NCBI GenBank assembly: GCA_002493085.1
Contig: DKXQ01000230.1
Coordinates: 1-6,082, forward strand
Length of the DNA: 6,082 nt
Source of the DNA: Lachnoclostridium sp. UBA7122
GTDB lineage: Bacteria; Bacillota; Clostridia; Lachnospirales; Lachnospiraceae
Direction: 5' to 3'
The position numbers and the translations under genes were made by a program. The notes under the pieces were generated by a model. The model worked only from the letters and a program-made list of their open reading frames with translations, made no database searches and was not told the origin of the DNA. Below, one piece after another: positions 1 through 4,768 of the stretch. How positions within the stretch are numbered: position 1 is the stretch's first letter; each line of letters starts with the position of its first letter.

Positions 1-4
1 AAAT

Positions 5-27
5 TCCCCAGGTAAAGTTACACTGTC
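5..27 (+). repeat. Left arm of a window-end inverted repeat
   Basis: This 23-base stretch matches the reverse complement of the last 23 bases of the window at 21 positions. The first 16 bases (TCCCCAGGTAAAGTTA) are identical. The two mismatches are C/T and G/A, both transitions. Reading outward from the gene-bearing part, both arms run into the same sequence (GAYAGTRTAACTTTACC...). That is what the ends of a flanking repeated element, such as an insertion sequence, would look like, but no transposase is visible, so the identity of the element is inference. Confidence 0.7.
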
Positions 28-115
28 TCATTAAGACAACTCTGCTATGAAAGATAAATTTTATGTCCTGTCAGCTTTGTGGGGTATTTAACTATAAAAA
101 TATTGTAATTTATTG

Positions 116-144
116 TTGACAATTCTTCAGCCAAGGAATATAAT
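116..144 (+). promoter_or_regulatory. Sigma-A promoter of the SPFH operon
   Basis: A perfect -35 box TTGACA (116-121) and a perfect -10 box TATAAT (139-144) are separated by exactly 17 bp. The predicted start of transcription is near 151, leaving a leader of about 78 nt before the SPFH start codon. A full consensus match suggests that the operon is strong unless repressed, which fits the palindromes that sit directly over the start site. Confidence 0.9.
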
Positions 145-165
145 AATGATATCAAAATGATATCA
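145..165 (+). promoter_or_regulatory. Candidate operator: two TGATATCA palindromes, 11 bp apart
   Basis: The decamer AATGATATCA occurs twice in tandem (145-154 and 156-165). Each copy contains the perfect 8-bp palindrome TGATATCA (147-154 and 158-165). The 11-bp period is about one helical turn, so two dimers would bind on the same face of the DNA. The pair begins one base after the -10 box and covers the predicted start site, a classical repressor position. The second gene of the operon encodes a ribbon-helix-helix protein, a family that often binds short tandem palindromes as adjacent dimers. Autoregulation is therefore a reasonable inference but is not shown by sequence alone. Confidence 0.6.
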
Positions 166-179
166 CAATAATATATAAG

Positions 180-200
180 AATCACTTTTTAGAAGTGATT
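180..200 (+). other. Leader hairpin upstream of the SPFH ribosome site
   Basis: AATCACTT (180-187) and AAGTGATT (193-200) are perfect complements with a 5-nt loop, giving an 8-bp AU-rich stem in the 5' leader. It ends 15 nt before the GGAGG. No U-tract follows, so it is not a terminator. It might protect the 5' end or modulate translation; its role is unknown. Confidence 0.55.
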
Positions 201-215
201 TCAAGACATCAGAAT

Positions 216-220
216 GGAGG
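216..220 (+). promoter_or_regulatory. Ribosome binding site that fixes the SPFH start
   Basis: GGAGG lies 8 nt before the ATG at 229. An in-frame ATG at 214 overlaps this site (ATGGAGG) and has no ribosome site of its own, so 229 is chosen as the start, dropping five residues (MEVII). Confidence 0.85.
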
Positions 221-228
221 TTATTATC

Positions 229-1191
229 ATGAAAGAGAAAATCAGGAAAGTAGAGGAGAAAGAAATTACAAAAGCCAACGGAATGTCTGTATTAATTGTA
301 GCTTTAGCTGGCATGCTGGCTTGTCTGGCACTTTTTATTACTGGTTTTACTGCAGAAAACAAATTGCCAGACAATTTATGTATCTGTATATGTATTGTTT
401 CTGTAATTGGCATTGCAATATTTGGGATTATACTTGCAGGGCTACATATAGTAAATCCTAATGAAGCTATTGTACTGACATTATTTGGACAGTATTATGG
501 TACTATTAAAAAACAGGGATTTTACTGGACCAATCCATTTGTTTCACTTGTTGCACCAGGCAAAACTGCTGGAACATCTGTAAAGAAAAAGATTTCATTA
601 AAGACGATAACTTTAAATAATAAACAGCAGAAAGTAAATGATGCCTTGGGCAATCCAATAATTATCGGGGCGGTTGCTGTATGGAAAGTGGTAAATCCTA
701 CAGATGCTGTTTTTAATGTAGATGACTACAATACATTCCTGTCTATACAGTGCGATTCAACAATACGTAAGATTGCAAGGCTATACCCGTATGACCTTCT
801 GACAGATAATGACGACAATGATGAAGAACACGAAAAAACATTGCGTGGAAGCAGCCAGGAAATTGCAGAGAATATGAAAGAAGACCTTCAGAAGAAAGTA
901 AAGGAAGCAGGGATTCTTGTAGAAGAAGTCCGCATAACACATCTTTCTTATGCAGAGGAAATTGCAGCGGCAATGCTGCAGAAACAACAGGCAACTGCTA
1001 TTATTGCAGCAAGAAAGAAGATTGTTGAAGGGGCAGTGGGCATGGTACAGATGGCAATTAACCAGCTTGCAGAAGATGACATAGTTATGCTTGATGAGGA
1101 GAGGAAAGCGGCAATGGTCAGCAATCTTTTAGTAGTTTTATGTGCTAATAAGGAGGCACAGCCAGTTGTAAACAGCAGCAGTATTTATTAG
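229..1191 (+). CDS. SPFH/band-7 domain membrane protein
   Basis: This 320-residue protein has a charged N-terminus, two predicted membrane helices (about 19-40 and 50-72) and then an SPFH (prohibitin-like) domain from about residue 75 to 260. Recognisable stretches are PNEAIVLTLFGQYYGTI, LNNKQQKVNDALGNPI, the LRGSSQEIAENM segment and the helical EIAAAMLQKQQA region that in SPFH proteins drives oligomerisation. The tail ends AQPVVNSSSIY, a conserved-looking terminus. SPFH proteins form membrane-associated rings or scaffolds and often support proteases or membrane stress responses; the specific job of this subfamily is not known to me. It is the first gene of a three-gene operon behind a consensus promoter. 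The RHH gene follows after 48 bp. I recall this SPFH subfamily commonly sitting next to such an Arc-like gene in Firmicutes and Actinobacteria. The family call is firm; the function is open. Confidence 0.88.
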   Translation: MKEKIRKVEEKEITKANGMSVLIVALAGMLACLALFITGFTAENKLPDNLCICICIVSVIGIAIFGIILAGLHIVNPNEAIVLTLFGQYYGTIKKQGFYWTNPFVSLVAPGKTAGTSVKKKISLKTITLNNKQQKVNDALGNPIIIGAVAVWKVVNPTDAVFNVDDYNTFLSIQCDSTIRKIARLYPYDLLTDNDDNDEEHEKTLRGSSQEIAENMKEDLQKKVKEAGILVEEVRITHLSYAEEIAAAMLQKQQATAIIAARKKIVEGAVGMVQMAINQLAEDDIVMLDEERKAAMVSNLLVVLCANKEAQPVVNSSSIY

Positions 1192-1239
1192 TTTATTGTA
1201 GCTGTATTACAAGAACAAATTATTGAGAGGCCAGATATT

Positions 1240-1503
1240 ATGGAAGAAGAAAGGATTGAGGAGCAGGAATTAAAGTTAAAAGAGCGGCTAAAAAGGCTGG
1301 AAGCACTTGAAAAGGAAGTTAAAGACAGGGAAAAGAAACTTAAAGACAGGGAAAAGGCAAGGAAACAGGTACTTTTAAGGCTTGCTCCATCTCTCTGGAA
1401 TGAGCTTGCACAGTGGGCAGAGGAAGACTACCGTTCTATAAATGGACAGATTGAATTTTTACTTGCTGAAGCAGTACGCAAAAGAAAAAACATACATAAG
1501 TAA
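1240..1503 (+). CDS. Arc-like ribbon-helix-helix protein with N-terminal coiled coil
   Basis: This 87-residue protein has two parts. Residues 1-42 are almost all E, K, L and R in a heptad pattern and should form a coiled coil. Residues 42-83 fit a ribbon-helix-helix fold: a beta strand (KQVLLRL), helix A (APSLWNELAQWAEEDY), a turn, and helix B (SINGQIEFLLAEAVRKRK). RHH proteins dimerise through the strand and insert it into the DNA major groove. The ATG at 1240 follows a modest GAGAGG (1225-1230) with 9-nt spacing. The next gene's ribosome site overlaps this gene's stop codon, so the two are probably translationally coupled. It is a candidate autorepressor acting at 145-165. RHH proteins are often antitoxins, but no toxin-like partner is recognisable here, so a toxin-antitoxin label is not supported. 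The N-terminal heptads include a 21-nt DNA duplication. Confidence 0.82.
   Translation: MEEERIEEQELKLKERLKRLEALEKEVKDREKKLKDREKARKQVLLRLAPSLWNELAQWAEEDYRSINGQIEFLLAEAVRKRKNIHK
1319..1356 (+). repeat. 21-nt tandem repeat encoding one coiled-coil heptad
   Basis: The 17-mer TTAAAGACAGGGAAAAG occurs at 1319-1335 and again at 1340-1356, an offset of 21 nt or exactly seven codons. It encodes two successive heptads (KDREKKL and KDREKAR) of the RHH protein's N-terminal coiled coil. Identity at the DNA level suggests a recent duplication that could change coiled-coil length without breaking the frame. Confidence 0.75.
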
Positions 1504-1515
1504 GGAGGGACTGTT

Positions 1516-1809
1516 ATGGAGATGAAATTTCTTTTTATTGTAGCAATTTTGTGTCCTGCATTTGGGCTTATCAGGGAAGTCTGGGAGAGAAAATTAATTA
1601 TTACAAGGAAGTGCGTTTCTGGAACAAATGGTTTTTCTGCTACAGTGATTGGAACTCTTGCTGGAATATCAGGATTATGGCAGTTAAACGCCAGTTATAT
1701 TTATATAGTTATGTATACATTTTTAATAATAACAGCATATATTATTATATGTATTCTGGTGAAAAAAGAGGAATATCCAGAAAGTGAACGCTTTACTAAA
1801 GAATTATAA
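1516..1809 (+). CDS. Small hypothetical membrane protein, three predicted helices
   Basis: I do not recognise this 97-residue protein. It has hydrophobic segments at about residues 4-19, 40-56 and 60-82. A short basic stretch lies between the first two (EVWERKLIITRK), and the tail is charged (VKKEEYPESERFTKEL). Two cysteines (C13, C33) fall near the first helix. The start is well supported: AAGGAGGGA (1502-1510) overlaps the stop codon of the RHH gene, and the ATG lies 6 nt after GGAGGG, so it is the third cistron of the SPFH operon. The stop is followed by a hairpin terminator at 1832. Operon position and membrane location suggest that it works with, or is regulated with, the SPFH protein. 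A holin-like or toxin-like role cannot be excluded from sequence but has no positive support. Confidence 0.72.
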   Translation: MEMKFLFIVAILCPAFGLIREVWERKLIITRKCVSGTNGFSATVIGTLAGISGLWQLNASYIYIVMYTFLIITAYIIICILVKKEEYPESERFTKEL

Positions 1810-1831
1810 AAAGATGTTAGAAGATATTAAG

Positions 1832-1886
1832 ATACCACATAAGGCGGGGAATTTAATTTATATGCCTTATGTGGTATTTGTTCTTT
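1832..1886 (+). terminator. Hairpin terminator of the SPFH operon
   Basis: ATACCACATAAGGC (1832-1845) and GCCTTATGTGGTAT (1864-1877) form a perfect 14-bp stem with an 18-nt loop. A T-rich tail follows on the plus strand (TTTGTTCTTT, 1877-1886). It lies 22 bp after the last stop of the operon. The minus-strand side has no good T-tract, so it is mainly a plus-strand terminator, although the stem may also impede glnN transcripts arriving from the other side. Confidence 0.8.
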
Positions 1887-1926
1887 CATAGGAAAGTGCA
1901 TCCTATAAAGCAAAAATAATATGCAC
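1881..1926. repeat. Palindromic intergenic element, copy A
   Basis: This stretch is a diverged copy of 4689-4736. Bases 1901-1922 are identical to 4709-4730, and the preceding 20 bases differ at six positions, mostly by transitions. The core is an imperfect hairpin, ATAGGA (1888-1893), a 7-nt loop and TCCTAT (1901-1906), with partly paired flanks. It lies directly after the operon's T-tract and 9 bp beyond the glnN stop codon, between two convergent genes. Confidence 0.75.
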
Positions 1927-1934
1927 ACTTATGC

Positions 1935-4043
1935 TTAAACTTCAAATAATAAATCGCCATATGTTGGTACTGGCCAGTACTCCTGGTCAACTATCATTTC
2001 AAGTTCATCAACAGGGGCACGCAGTTCTTCCATAGCGGCAAAAACGACTTCTTTAAAGAATGTTGCCTGTTCTTTTCCTTCTTCTTTATTTGCTGCTTCG
2101 GCAGTTACTTTTTCAAGGTTGGCAAGTGCTTTCTGTGTCTTAGCAAGAAGGGAAGAACACTTGTTTAGCAGATTTGTCTGTACAGATATGTCAGCTTCAG
2201 AAGAGGCTGCTTTAATACTATTAATTGAGTCTGCAAGGCTTTTAACATAATTTATAATGGAAGGTATATACTGCTTGCCAGCCATGTCAGCCATTGTCTT
2301 TGCCTCAATATTTATTGTTTTGGAGTAAATTTCATAGTTAATTTCAGCACGTGATTCGAGCTCAACTTTGTTCAGCACATTCTGTCTTTCAAAGAGTTTT
2401 ACTGTCTTATCACATACAAGATATGGGATAGCTTCAACCATGGATTTAATATTTGGAAGCCCGCGCCTTTCAGCTTCAGCAATCCAGTCATCTGAATAAC
2501 CATCGCCATTAAATATTACTTTTTTATGCTCAATAATAGTTTTCTTAATAAGTTCTTTAACATCAGTTTCAAAGTTTCCGGAATTTTCCAGTTCATCGGC
2601 AAAATCCTGAAGGGCATCGGCTACAATAGCATTTAATGTAAAGTTAGGACCAGCGATTGAAAGTGAAGAGCCTAACATTCTGAACTCAAATTTATTACCT
2701 GTAAATGCAAATGGTGAAGTACGGTTTCTGTCTGTTGCATCTTTTCTGATTACAGGAAGTACATGTACTCCTGTGTCAAGCTGGCTGCCCTGTATTGAAG
2801 ATGAAGCGTCACCCTTTACAATCTGTTCTATTACGTCTTCTAGCTGTTCGCCAAGGAAAATAGAAATAATAGCAGGAGGTGCTTCATTGGCTCCAAGCCT
2901 GTGGTCATTACCTGGGTTTGAAGCAGACAGACGGAGAAGTTCTGCATTATTGTCTACAGCTTTAATTACTGCTGCAAGGAAGAGCAGGAATACTGTATTT
3001 TCATGTGGTTTTTTGCCAGGGTCAAGAAGGTTTATGCCTGTATCAGTTACAATAGACCAGTTATTATGTTTGCCTGAACCATTTACACCAGCAAAAGGCT
3101 TTTCATGTAGAAGGCACTCTAAATTATGTCTCTTTGCAACTTTTTTCATAACTTCCATAACAAGCTGGTTGTGGTCTGTAGATATATTTGCTGTAGCAAA
3201 GATAGGAGCCATTTCATGCTGTGCAGGTGCAACTTCATTGTGCTGTGTTTTAGAGAGTACACCAAGCTTCCAGAGTTCTATGTTCAGGTCTTTCATAAAT
3301 GCAGCAACACGTTCTTTGATTGTGCCAAAATAGTGGTCATCTAACTCCTGCCCTTTTGGTGCAGGTGCGCCAAAAAGGGTACGTCCTGTAAATATTAAAT
3401 CTTTACGCTGTAAATATTTGTCCCTGTCTACAAGGAAATATTCCTGTTCAGGCCCTACAGAGCAGGAAACTTTTTTAACATCATTATATCCAAAGAGTTT
3501 AAGTATACGCACAGCCTGTTTGCTGATGGCTTCCATGGAGCGCAGCAGCGGGGTTTTTTTGTCCAGTGCTTCACCAGTGTAAGAACAAAATGCTGTAGGG
3601 ATACAAAGTGTGACACCAGCGGCATCTTCACGCAAAAATGCCGGTGATGTACAGTCCCATGCAGTATAACCTCTTGCTTCAAATGTAGCACGCAGGCCGC
3701 CTGATGGGAATGAAGAGGCATCAGGCTCGCCTTTAATAAGTTCTTTACCTGAGAATACAAGTACAGGCCTGCTGTCTGTTGCAGGACTTAAAAAAGAATC
3801 ATGCTTTTCAGCAGTAACACCAGTCATTGGCTGGAACCAGTGTGTATAGTGTGTAGCCCCACGGTCAAGAGCCCATTCCTTCATTGCATGTGCAACAGCA
3901 TTAGCAATATCAGTATCAAGGTCTGCACCGCTTTCAAGTGTCTTCTTCCATGATTTATATACATCCTTGGGAAGTTTTTCTCTCATTCTGTCATCGTTAA
4001 ACACGTCTGTTCCAAAAACCTGTTCAATAACATTTTTTTCCAT
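1935..4043 (-). CDS. glnN: Type III glutamine synthetase
   Basis: This is a 702-residue glutamine synthetase of the GSIII class (usual length about 700-730), which makes glutamine from glutamate, ammonia and ATP in the cytoplasm. GSIII enzymes are large dodecamers, distinct from the roughly 450-residue GSI. Visible catalytic motifs, numbered from the chosen start, are GPEQEYF (198-204, metal ligand), HNEVAPAQHE (268-277), NGSGKHNNWS (321-330, the GSIII form of the NGSGxH motif), the NDHRLGANEAPP region (379-390) and NRTSPFAFTGNKFEFR (440-455) with the late Glu/Arg pair. The GSIII-specific N-terminal region and a helical C-terminal extension (about 570-702) are both present, so it appears complete. 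The ATG at 4043 is preferred over an in-frame GTG at 4064, because AAAGGATGG lies 9 nt upstream of the ATG and the GTG precedes that site. It is a single-gene unit with a promoter at 4233-4205. A terminator-like hairpin in its leader suggests attenuation. Confidence 0.96.
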   Translation of the reverse strand: MEKNVIEQVFGTDVFNDDRMREKLPKDVYKSWKKTLESGADLDTDIANAVAHAMKEWALDRGATHYTHWFQPMTGVTAEKHDSFLSPATDSRPVLVFSGKELIKGEPDASSFPSGGLRATFEARGYTAWDCTSPAFLREDAAGVTLCIPTAFCSYTGEALDKKTPLLRSMEAISKQAVRILKLFGYNDVKKVSCSVGPEQEYFLVDRDKYLQRKDLIFTGRTLFGAPAPKGQELDDHYFGTIKERVAAFMKDLNIELWKLGVLSKTQHNEVAPAQHEMAPIFATANISTDHNQLVMEVMKKVAKRHNLECLLHEKPFAGVNGSGKHNNWSIVTDTGINLLDPGKKPHENTVFLLFLAAVIKAVDNNAELLRLSASNPGNDHRLGANEAPPAIISIFLGEQLEDVIEQIVKGDASSSIQGSQLDTGVHVLPVIRKDATDRNRTSPFAFTGNKFEFRMLGSSLSIAGPNFTLNAIVADALQDFADELENSGNFETDVKELIKKTIIEHKKVIFNGDGYSDDWIAEAERRGLPNIKSMVEAIPYLVCDKTVKLFERQNVLNKVELESRAEINYEIYSKTINIEAKTMADMAGKQYIPSIINYVKSLADSINSIKAASSEADISVQTNLLNKCSSLLAKTQKALANLEKVTAEAANKEEGKEQATFFKEVVFAAMEELRAPVDELEMIVDQEYWPVPTYGDLLFEV

Positions 4044-4050
4044 ATTTATG

Positions 4051-4061
4051 TACCATCCTTT
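4051..4061 (-). promoter_or_regulatory. glnN: Ribosome binding site that fixes the glnN start
   Basis: On the minus strand AAAGGATGG ends 9 nt before the ATG at 4043. The upstream in-frame GTG at 4064 sits just before this site and has no ribosome site of its own, so the longer 709-residue form is unlikely. Confidence 0.75.
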
Positions 4062-4139
4062 CACATTGTCCAGTAATTATCTGCGGAAATATTTTTTAAC
4101 GGTATATAGTATATGCATTTTTCACCGTGTAATTCTAGC

Positions 4140-4175
4140 AAAAAAGGCGTACTCAAATAAATTGAGAACGCCTTT
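4140..4175 (-). terminator. Intrinsic-terminator-like hairpin in the glnN leader
   Basis: On the minus strand AAAGGCGT pairs with ACGCCTTT (outer 8 bp), one mismatch follows, then TTGAG/CTCAA-type inner arms (5 bp) close a 5-nt loop. Six T residues follow immediately (4145-4140), the pattern of a rho-independent terminator. It lies between the predicted glnN start site (near 4198) and the start codon (4043). No gene upstream on this strand would need a terminator here, since rpmF runs the other way. A short outer pairing, TAGCA (4194-4190) with TGCTA (4140-4136), encloses the hairpin and could be an alternative fold. On the plus strand only three T residues follow, so that direction is unlikely. 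Confidence 0.7.
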
Positions 4176-4204
4176 GTTCCATATATACCTGCTAACTGCA
4201 TTAG

Positions 4205-4233
4205 AATATATCACATTTAACTGTATTTGTAAA
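4205..4233 (-). promoter_or_regulatory. Promoter of glnN
   Basis: On the minus strand TTTACA (4233-4228) and TATATT (4210-4205) are 17 bp apart, and TGA directly before the -10 gives an extended -10 motif. Predicted transcription starts near 4198, producing a leader of about 155 nt that contains the terminator-like hairpin. No comparably good promoter was found between that hairpin and the start codon. Confidence 0.75.
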
Positions 4234-4362
4234 TGTATTTGTCAGCTTTTTAGAAATTTTATTGATTGTATCCAATAGCTGTCAGACAGTTATACAACAG
4301 TTTGTTAAAATTAACTATAAGCAAGCGTTTAAAAAAAATGGAACACCCTGGGAGAAAAAGCA

Positions 4363-4391
4363 TTGACAAACCAATTGCCGGTTGGTATAAT
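4363..4391 (+). promoter_or_regulatory. Sigma-A promoter of rpmF
   Basis: A perfect TTGACA (4363-4368) and a perfect TATAAT (4386-4391) are separated by 17 bp, with predicted start near 4398 and a leader of about 62 nt. Full consensus is expected for a ribosomal protein gene. The rest of the divergent gap (4234-4362) holds no gene; I saw only short AT-rich palindromes there. Confidence 0.92.
4370..4386 (+). promoter_or_regulatory. Inverted repeat in the rpmF promoter spacer
   Basis: ACCAA (4370-4374) and TTGGT (4382-4386) are inverted arms around TTGCCGG, with one further matching pair inside (G4377/C4379). It fills the spacer between the -35 and -10 boxes, so a bound protein would block polymerase. 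Its size and form resemble a dimeric repressor site, TetR-like in look, but no regulator is identifiable in the window. Confidence 0.4.
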
Positions 4392-4409
4392 CGAAAAAGT
4401 GTTGCAATA

Positions 4410-4423
4410 AATGTTATAACATT
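4410..4423 (+). promoter_or_regulatory. 14-bp perfect palindrome in the rpmF leader
   Basis: AATGTTATAACATT is self-complementary over its full length and lies about 12 bp after the predicted rpmF start site. With no loop it is a poor RNA hairpin and more plausibly a DNA site for a dimeric regulator. AT-rich chance palindromes are possible. Confidence 0.4.
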
Positions 4424-4459
4424 ATAGGAGTAGAAATTGTTTAGGAGGTGTAACGAAAA

Positions 4460-4642
4460 ATGTCTATTTGTCCAAAAAATAAATCTTCTAAGTCACGCAG
4501 GGATAAAAGAAGGGCTAACTGGAAAATGACTGTTCCAAATCTGGTCAAATGCAGTAAATGTGGAGCTTTAATGATGTCACACAGAGTATGTAAAGCGTGT
4601 GGTTCATATAATAAGAAAGAGATTATTGCCAGTGGCGAGTAA
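4460..4642 (+). CDS. rpmF: 50S ribosomal protein L32
   Basis: This 60-residue protein has the hallmark L32 N-terminus (CPKNKSSKSRRDKRRANWKM), rich in Arg and Lys for rRNA binding, and a C-terminal zinc ribbon formed by C31xxC34 and C44xxC47. All four cysteines are present, so this is the zinc-binding form and not the cysteine-free paralogue known in some Firmicutes. Length is typical. The start is set by a strong AGGAGGTG (4443-4450); spacing is slightly long at about 10-11 nt. It is transcribed alone, from a consensus promoter to a terminator at 4652. In many Firmicutes rpmF lies between a DUF177/YceD gene and plsX; neither is present here, since prs converges immediately downstream. Confidence 0.97.
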   Translation: MSICPKNKSSKSRRDKRRANWKMTVPNLVKCSKCGALMMSHRVCKACGSYNKKEIIASGE

Positions 4643-4651
4643 GCATAAGAG

Positions 4652-4690
4652 GCCAATATGTCTGTAAAAATAGATGTATTGGCTTTTTTT
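4652..4690 (+). terminator. Rho-independent terminator of rpmF
   Basis: GCCAATA (4652-4658) pairs with TATTGGC (4677-4683). The stem can be extended inward by about six weaker pairs, including wobbles, around a UAAAAA loop. Seven T residues follow (4684-4690). It begins 9 bp after the rpmF stop. The last five T residues also serve as the outer arm of the palindromic element that follows. Confidence 0.9.
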
Positions 4691-4736
4691 GCTTTATAGG
4701 AGAGTGTGTCCTATAAAGCAAAAATAATATATGCAC
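4686..4736. repeat. Palindromic intergenic element, copy B
   Basis: A perfect 16-bp inverted repeat: TTTTTGCTTTATAGGA (4686-4701), loop GAGTGTG, and TCCTATAAAGCAAAAA (4709-4724). The downstream part continues as a repeat of copy A to about 4736. On either strand the hairpin is preceded by T residues and followed by A residues, so it lacks the U-tract that follows a standard intrinsic terminator. It lies between the convergent rpmF and prs genes, the same setting as copy A. Confidence 0.85.
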
Positions 4737-4768
4737 CCAGCAAAGCTGCCTGGACAGCCAGATACCCT

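Noticed and set aside
1..89. Small inverted repeat pairing 1-10 with 80-89 (CCCCA/TGGGG, AAAT/ATTT), suggestive of a tiny MITE
   Set aside because: Only 9 of 10 pairs, with no target duplication and a poor match further in; it may be chance in AT-rich DNA.
1240..1809. Toxin-antitoxin pair made of the RHH protein and the small membrane protein
   Set aside because: The gene order and the RHH fold allow it, but no toxin family features are visible and the SPFH gene is the more constant partner, so it is kept only as an open question.
2773..3333. 186-codon open frame on the plus strand inside glnN
   Set aside because: It lies wholly antisense to a well-conserved GSIII gene, has no ribosome site and reads as low-meaning sequence; it is a frame shadow.
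3455..3760. 101-codon minus-strand open frame within glnN in another frame
   Set aside because: It overlaps the conserved glnN coding frame and has no recognisable domain or ribosome site.
4043..4198. T-box or named riboswitch in the glnN leader
   Set aside because: No T-box AGGGUGGNACCGCG-type sequence and no riboswitch core that I recognise; only the terminator-like hairpin is supported.
4286..4302. ACAGTT direct repeat with 11-bp period, plus CTGTC-A-GACAG and GTTAA-AA-TTAAC palindromes between the glnN and rpmF promoters
   Set aside because: Units of 5-6 bp are expected by chance in AT-rich intergenic DNA, and their positions do not line up with either promoter.
4319..4333. CcpA cre-like sequence (AAGCAAGCGTTTAAA) upstream of rpmF
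   Set aside because: It has two mismatches at core positions of the cre consensus and lies well upstream of the promoter; too weak to annotate.
4738..4761. Short hairpins (CAGC-AAA-GCTG and CTGG-ACAG-CCAG) just after the prs stop as its terminator
   Set aside because: Each has only four base pairs, and the T-rich stretch on the minus strand is more than 10 nt away, so they do not make a convincing intrinsic terminator.
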